This document shows, one piece after another, positions 59,423-64,000 of a DNA stretch of 64,000 nt. Where the stretch lies: contig JABCZJ010000017.1 of assembly GCA_013289715.1 (NCBI GenBank), positions 62,001 through 126,000 of the forward strand, in the 5' to 3' direction. Below the pieces are notes generated by a model. That model saw nothing but the letters and a program-made list of their open reading frames with translations. It made no database searches and had not been told where the DNA came from. Position numbers and translations under genes: made by a program. Every line of letters starts with the position of its first letter. Positions within the stretch are counted from its first letter, which is position 1. Origin of the DNA: Acidobacteriota bacterium (lineage in GTDB: Bacteria; Acidobacteriota; Terriglobia; Acidiferrales; UBA7541).

Positions 59423-59908
59423 ATGCCCCGCCGCACTCCTGCCACGGCAACAGACGAACACCTCGATCAGATTGCATCGGTGTTAGACGATATGTTTCGC
59501 CTTCCGGGAACGCAGATCCGCTTCGGGCTGGATTTTCTGATCGGCTGGATTCCGGGTGTGGGAGATGCCGCGGCTGGTATGGCTTCCCTGATTATCGTTG
59601 TAGCAGCCTGGCGACGTGGCGCTGCTTTGATCACTCTCGCTCGCATGATTACAAACGTGGTTCTAGAGGCTTTGTTAGGTTCAATTCCCGTGTTTGGTGA
59701 CGTTTTTCACGTAGTCTGGAAGGCGAATCGTAGAAACTACCATTTGTTGCTGCGTGAGGAAAATCAGGGGCTTCGTGAAAACCACACCCGGCGCGACGTA
59801 CTTTTCTTTGCGCTCCTGCTCGTGGCCGCTGTTTGTCTGGTTGCTGTGCCCGTTGGCCTGATAATCTGGCTCATTCGATCACAGCCGCGATCGTTCTCGT
59901 ATCCTTGA
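59423..59908 (+). CDS. DUF4112 family membrane protein
   Basis: Product of about 161 residues from the ATG at 59423. DUF4112 is marked by LDQIASVLDDMFRLPGTQIR, FGLDFLIGWIPGVGDAAAGM and LIIVVAAWRRGA...LARMITNVVLEALLGSIPVF, then GDVFHVVWKANRRNYHLL. There are two hydrophobic segments in the domain and a C-terminal helix (VLFFALLLVAAVCLVAVPVGLIIWL). The function of the family is not known. It is single, convergent with the gene at 60007. Confidence 0.85.
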   Translation: MPRRTPATATDEHLDQIASVLDDMFRLPGTQIRFGLDFLIGWIPGVGDAAAGMASLIIVVAAWRRGAALITLARMITNVVLEALLGSIPVFGDVFHVVWKANRRNYHLLLREENQGLRENHTRRDVLFFALLLVAAVCLVAVPVGLIIWLIRSQPRSFSYP

Positions 59909-60006
59909 ACGGTTGGTACCAACATGATGTCCGGTTGCGCGTGCGGGACTTGATGTCGGTCTTGTCAACCCAACGTGTATTGAAAAAATTGAAGCACAGC
60001 ACGGCG

Positions 60007-60546
60007 CTACTTCTTTACGTGCCTTGGTTCGACACCGCAGTATTTTTGTATGCTCGACGAATCGGATGGAATTGCGAATTCCATCTCAACTACCCGTGCC
60101 CCGTAAGATTCGACAGTCACGAGGTACTTCTTCGCGAAAAGCATATCCGTTCCTCCAATGCGGTTGCGAAACCCACTGAATCGCAATGTCTTGGAGTTTG
60201 CCATTAGCACAGGAGCTGCGCGGTCACTCTTTTGTTTCTCGTCATCGATTCTTGTCCGCACCCTCGGGGAAGCTCCAAATTGAGAATCGATTACAACGCC
60301 CGTAGATATGATTATGGCATCCAGCTTCCCGTCTGAACAAGAAACACCGAACGTTGGGAGTCCATCGTCGTGAGGTAGGGGCGTTGAGCTTACGTAGCGC
60401 CCGGGAATCTTTAAATCGTCAGACTCGCGGTTGGTCAAATAATCTTTGCGACGCTCATAGGCCCACTGCTCTTCTTGCCCGGAAACAACCGCGCCGAAGA
60501 GCAGCACGATGATTAGTCCCATGCCGAATGAACGACTTCCACGCAT
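60007..60546 (-). CDS. Exported protein with KDYLT motif, unknown function
   Basis: Product of about 179 residues from the ATG at 60546. A signal peptide (FGMGLIIVLLFGAVVSGQ) is followed at once by EEQWAYERRKDYLTNRESDD, similar to the KDYLTDAE segment behind the signal peptide of the protein at 36610. The rest is beta-rich (GLPTFGVSCSDGKLDAIIIS, MANSKTLRFSGFRNRIGGTD, YLVTVESYGARVVEMEFAIP). No known domain is visible. An upstream ATG at 60579 is also in frame. Divergent from the second ADOP-type permease with about 190 bp between. Confidence 0.65.
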   Translation of the reverse strand: MRGSRSFGMGLIIVLLFGAVVSGQEEQWAYERRKDYLTNRESDDLKIPGRYVSSTPLPHDDGLPTFGVSCSDGKLDAIIISTGVVIDSQFGASPRVRTRIDDEKQKSDRAAPVLMANSKTLRFSGFRNRIGGTDMLFAKKYLVTVESYGARVVEMEFAIPSDSSSIQKYCGVEPRHVKK

Positions 60547-60739
60547 ATACACCGCAAGCATTCTCGCAGCATCATACACCGAAACATTCTAGGTCCCGAT
60601 TAACCCGTTACCGGAGATCTCACGGGGCGTTAGCGAGGTGTTTCTTTACGTTGCAGAGCGAAATGGTCGGGTGTATTTTCTGATTGGTGATGAAACAAGA
60701 GTACGAACTCCAGGATCTTGTGTATCGGAGGGCAAGCTG

Positions 60740-63178
60740 ATGCAACTTCCGAGCATTCGATTTTCACTCCGGATTCTACGCAAATACGCGAAGCTGGCCT
60801 GCATCGCTGTTTTTTCTCTGGCGGTTGGGCTGGCCGCGGCGTCCGTCGGGCTCAGCACGTTCCATGCCTTGTTGCTGCGGCCCCCTGCGGTTGTTGATCC
60901 CAACCGGCTGCTGACAGTTTACACAGTCACGCCGAATGAACCTTTCAACCAAGTTTCCTATCCGGATTATCGGTATTATCGTGACAACAATAGCGTGTTC
61001 TCCGGACTCTGCGCGATTCCGTTCAGCATCGGCCTGCAGACGATCATCTTCGAGCAACGTGAAAAACGCGGCCTGATCAACGCCGTCTCCGACGACTACT
61101 TCTCCGTGCTCGGAGTTCAACCGCTACTCGGGCGCTGGTTTGCCGCCGGCGACGACGACAAAGTGACGACTTCCGCCGTGCTGAGTTACGGCTACTGGCA
61201 ATGGCTCGGGTCCGACCCGAACATCATTGGCAAAACCCTCACGATGAATGGCGTTCGCTTCACTATCGTCGGAGTAGCGCCTCGGCGTTTTGTGGGAACG
61301 ATCCTGAGCGATGTTCCGGACCTTTGGCATCCGCTTTCCGCAACCACCGCGATCTCTCACCAGACTTATGACTGGCTCGGGGATCGCACCAGTCACTCTT
61401 TGAGTCTGATCGGGCGTATGAAGCCCGGCGTTACGCGGCAGCAAGCTCTGGCCGAGATGCAAGGATTATCGCGCCAGCTTGAAATCGCCTATCCGAAAAC
61501 GAACAAGAACCGGCTTGCCGCGCTGACCGAAACGAGCATGCTTTCGCCGGACGCAATGTCTAGCGCGAAGTTGTTGGGCGGGCTCCTGCTGGCCGTTGTT
61601 GCTCTCGTGCTCTTTGCCGCCTGCGCCAACGTCTCCAACCTGCTTCTCGCGCTGGCCGGCGCGCGACGGCAAGAGATTCTCATGCGTGCCGCGCTCGGGG
61701 CCACTCGCATGAGTCTCATTCGCCAGCTGGTTGTCGACAGCTTGGTGATTTCAATGGCGGCTGGAGTAGTCGGCTTTGTATTTGCTACTTATGGCCTCAG
61801 ACGCCTGACCGACTTCAAGCCATTTGTTCCCGGACTCGGCGTAGTCCCTATTACTTTGGATTTCCGGCCTGACCTCGCCGTTGTTTCGGCGGTGCTCGCG
61901 CTTGTTTTCTTGGTGGGACTGTCTACCGGCTTCTTGCCCGGCTTGCACGCTTCTACTCCTAATCTCGCAGCGGCGCTGAATGGAGAGACCGCCATCGGCG
62001 GAACGCGCAAGGGCCGTATGCGCAATTTTCTCGTGGTGCTGCAGATCACCGCTTGCACCGTTGTTCTGATTGGAGTCGGTCTTTGCCTGAAGAGCCTGCA
62101 CAATTTGCAGCAGTTAAAGCCTGGATATTCCGCTCGTAACATCGCGCTTTACGCCATCGACGACCTGCAAGTCAACGGTTACTCGGAACCACAGGGTCGT
62201 GCTCTGTTTGAAAGGCTCCGAGAAGGTGTAGGTCAGGTGCCCGGTATCGAGTCCATCAGCCTTGCGGACACCTTCCCGCTTTCAGGCGGGACTGGCACTG
62301 ACCAGGTGCACATCACCGGTGTCCGCGATCAGAACGAACAGGGCGTCACCATTGGCGTCGGTGTTGTGGACAGCAGCTATTTTTCTACGCTGGGAATCCC
62401 AATTCTCGCAGGACGAACGTTCGCCGCTTCAGACATGGCGAAATCTCCGGAAGTCATCGTCGTCAGCCAAATGATGGCGGCAAAATACTGGCCGAATCAA
62501 AATCCGGTTGGCAAAACAGTCCGCCTTGAAAATGGCAACCGTCAGGCCACCGTGGTTGGCGTCGTGGGAGACATCAAGTATTCGGACATTGACGAAGCCA
62601 CGCAGCCTTTCATGTACTACAGCCTGTCCCAAAATTATCGCTCGGGGATATATCTGATGGTACGCACGCAGGCTAATCCGTCACGGTGGATGGGAACGAT
62701 TCTGGACAAGGTGCGCAAATCGGCCCCGGAACTGGGCTCTAGGGGCTTCACGATCGAACAATGGCACGAATTCGCTTTGTACGTCCCACGCCTGGCAGTG
62801 ATCTGCATCAGCGCATTTGGGCTACTGGCATTTGTGCTAGCTGCCGTCGGGCTTTACGGCGCTGTCTTCTATTCAGTCAGTGAACGAACGCGAGAGATGG
62901 GAATTCGCGTAGCGCTTGGCGCGTCGCCGCGCGACTTGTGGAAATTGGTCCTGCGCCAGACCAGCGCCATAACCATTGTCGGTATCTTTCTCGGAGTCGC
63001 CGGTGGGATCGGTGCAAGCGTGCTGGCAAGATCCCTGCTTTATCAGATACAACCCATCGAATGGTCTGTCTTCCTTGGAGCGGCATTCGCGATGTTCGCA
63101 ATGAGCATCTTCATTGCCTATTCAGGTGCACGTCCATGGATGCGCGTGGATCCGATGCAGTCTGTGCGCCACGTGTAG
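60740..63178 (+). CDS. ADOP-type ABC transporter permease (MacB/FtsX), truncated N-terminus
   Basis: Membrane protein of 812 residues from the ATG at 60740, chosen because GGAGGG lies 7 nt upstream; the upstream ORF to 60638 is not needed. It has the doubled MacB/FtsX plan: first helix LACIAVFSLAVGLAAASVGL, a periplasmic domain (VNDYF-like SDDYFSVLGVQPLLGRWF), an FtsX core (LLLAVVALVLFAACANVSNL), a second periplasmic domain, and a second core ending in SVSERTREMGIRVALGASPR. It lacks the charged N-terminal domain seen in the permease at 25546 and no PadR gene precedes it. No ATPase is adjacent. Substrate unknown. Confidence 0.9.
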   Translation: MQLPSIRFSLRILRKYAKLACIAVFSLAVGLAAASVGLSTFHALLLRPPAVVDPNRLLTVYTVTPNEPFNQVSYPDYRYYRDNNSVFSGLCAIPFSIGLQTIIFEQREKRGLINAVSDDYFSVLGVQPLLGRWFAAGDDDKVTTSAVLSYGYWQWLGSDPNIIGKTLTMNGVRFTIVGVAPRRFVGTILSDVPDLWHPLSATTAISHQTYDWLGDRTSHSLSLIGRMKPGVTRQQALAEMQGLSRQLEIAYPKTNKNRLAALTETSMLSPDAMSSAKLLGGLLLAVVALVLFAACANVSNLLLALAGARRQEILMRAALGATRMSLIRQLVVDSLVISMAAGVVGFVFATYGLRRLTDFKPFVPGLGVVPITLDFRPDLAVVSAVLALVFLVGLSTGFLPGLHASTPNLAAALNGETAIGGTRKGRMRNFLVVLQITACTVVLIGVGLCLKSLHNLQQLKPGYSARNIALYAIDDLQVNGYSEPQGRALFERLREGVGQVPGIESISLADTFPLSGGTGTDQVHITGVRDQNEQGVTIGVGVVDSSYFSTLGIPILAGRTFAASDMAKSPEVIVVSQMMAAKYWPNQNPVGKTVRLENGNRQATVVGVVGDIKYSDIDEATQPFMYYSLSQNYRSGIYLMVRTQANPSRWMGTILDKVRKSAPELGSRGFTIEQWHEFALYVPRLAVICISAFGLLAFVLAAVGLYGAVFYSVSERTREMGIRVALGASPRDLWKLVLRQTSAITIVGIFLGVAGGIGASVLARSLLYQIQPIEWSVFLGAAFAMFAMSIFIAYSGARPWMRVDPMQSVRHV

Positions 63179-63268
63179 GGCGATCAGCAATTTCCGGTCT
63201 CATTTCCGAACATTCGAACTTCTGTACTGAAACGCCCGTGTAACTCCTGGTAAGGTACCGGACACTCC

Positions 63269-63460
63269 TCAACCGCCGCCGGAGGACCGCGAATCCCTCA
63301 ATCTCTGTGTCACCCATTTGCGAATTTCGACATCGTTATAACCCATACTGCGAGAGATGCTCACTTCATCGTCAAGCGTCCCGAGCGACGTCATTTGACT
63401 AGCGTATTGCGCCCGAATCCACAGTTGTTCTAGTTCGCGTTTGTCAGGACTTGGCACCAT
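63269..63460 (-). CDS. Possible small protein, unknown
   Basis: Frame of about 63 residues from an ATG at 63460 (the ORF runs to 63505): MVPSPDKRELEQLWIRAQYA, SQMTSLGTLDDEVSISRSMG, YNDVEIRKWVTQRLRDSRSS. The charged, helical pattern looks like real protein, but no family or Shine-Dalgarno is clear. It lies in the 500-bp gap after the second ADOP-type gene; the rest of that gap shows nothing I can support. Confidence 0.35.
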   Translation of the reverse strand: MVPSPDKRELEQLWIRAQYASQMTSLGTLDDEVSISRSMGYNDVEIRKWVTQRLRDSRSSGGG

Positions 63461-63682
63461 TCTGCTATGTTGTCGAGCGTGATTCAATTGGGTTTGTCGG
63501 GCCAATCCTTATCGCGACTGACAGGGAGAGGCTGATCGGGCCCCGATCCGCAACGAAAGTCGCTACAAACCCTGCAAGGAATCGCTGCGGCTTCGTTCTC
63601 AGGATGATGGCCCCGCAGCGTGCATGATTTCGTTCTCGAATGCTCGGCGGCGGCATCAGCGCCACATTAGGAGGATTCATCC

Positions 63683-63955
63683 ATGAATCAGAAATTGAGT
63701 CTCGGTCTTTCCCTGGTTGCTGGCCTACTTGGCGGCATCATGTCGTACAGTCTATCTCCCCGAGTTTTGCGGGCGCAGGAGCAGGTCCCGTCGCCGAAAA
63801 CGATCACGGCGGAGCGATTCATTCTCACGAATGAGCAAGGAACCACCGCTGGCGTCTTCGGCCTCAAAGATGGCAAGGCCAACATCACCCTCTTCGATTC
63901 GGCGGGTCGTGTGATATGGAGCACTGAGGTCAGGCCAGCACCTGTCCGGCAGTAA
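63683..63955 (+). CDS. Short exported protein, unknown function
   Basis: Product of 90 residues with a strong Shine-Dalgarno (AGGAGG, 8 nt upstream). A hydrophobic N-terminal segment (LGLSLVAGLLGGIMSYSL) acts as signal peptide or anchor. The rest (ITAERFILTNEQGTTAGVFG followed by LKDGKANITLFDSAGRVIWS) is a small beta-strand module of a type common in Acidobacteria and Planctomycetes exported proteins. No enzymatic motif is visible. The gene is complete and ends 45 bp before the window edge. Confidence 0.7.
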   Translation: MNQKLSLGLSLVAGLLGGIMSYSLSPRVLRAQEQVPSPKTITAERFILTNEQGTTAGVFGLKDGKANITLFDSAGRVIWSTEVRPAPVRQ

Positions 63956-64000
63956 AGGTCGAGCATCGAGCACGAACTTCCGTGAAGATGGCGCGTCCGG

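Overview
The window looks like a chromosomal segment of a GC-rich, Gram-negative member of the Acidobacteriota (Terriglobia-like). This is inferred from content, not from a search: two large MacB/FtsX permeases of the acidobacterial orphan-permease (ADOP) type, one paired with PadR; two tandem VWFA proteins of the acidobacterial TIGR03436 type; a Ser/Thr kinase fused to a beta-propeller; and a complete set of KDO (LPS) synthesis genes. No rRNA, tRNA, CRISPR array, intact insertion sequence or phage gene was found.

Layout. 1-8.3 kb: tail of a membrane protein, hpt-deoC (purine and deoxyribose salvage), a GAF-GAF-PP2C regulator, a secreted alpha/beta hydrolase, then the minus-strand housekeeping run xseB-ispA-tlyA-nadK. 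8.4-23.8 kb: a small membrane protein, penicillin acylase family protein, DinB/DUF1572 protein, CNNM/CorC transporter overlapping two dipeptide-type ABC permeases, SAM hydrolase, cysteine desulfurase plus mnmA (tRNA thiolation), two envelope proteins, and the kinase/propeller. 23.8-33 kb is accessory: a toxin-antitoxin locus whose toxin is broken but whose antitoxin is intact, padR-ADOP, a DUF1330 protein, a DinB pseudogene, a DnaJ-domain membrane protein, a SnoaL/DUF4440 protein and a large secreted beta-helix-like protein.

33-47 kb: uvrC, then a minus-strand five-gene run uvrA - TPR protein - two small secreted helical proteins - SprT-like metalloprotease, joined by 4-bp overlaps or gaps of 4-9 bp; then a lipoprotein, deoB and the VWFA pair. 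47-53 kb: kdsB, pyrG, kdsA, kdsD and kdsC give CMP-KDO synthesis, with an antisense DUF2442 gene between pyrG and kdsA. 53-64 kb: polysaccharide deacetylase, DUF72 protein, a two-subunit molybdenum hydroxylase, a decayed peptidase-like gene, a tiny PEP-CTERM protein with a strong terminator, a DUF4112 protein, a second ADOP-type permease and short secreted proteins.

The most unusual non-coding signal is dispersed repeats. One family begins with GTAGCG and is followed by hairpins whose stem sequences differ but stay paired; about ten copies are seen, five of them within 270 bp upstream of hpt. Others are TCATCTGYGT / CTCTGTGT simple repeats, TCACTAATCACT-type repeats and a GGCCGACCCTTCCACAC-type repeat. 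The best candidates for follow-up are the hairpin family, the uvrA-SprT operon, the toxin-inactivated TA locus with its operator, and the mini PEP-CTERM gene.
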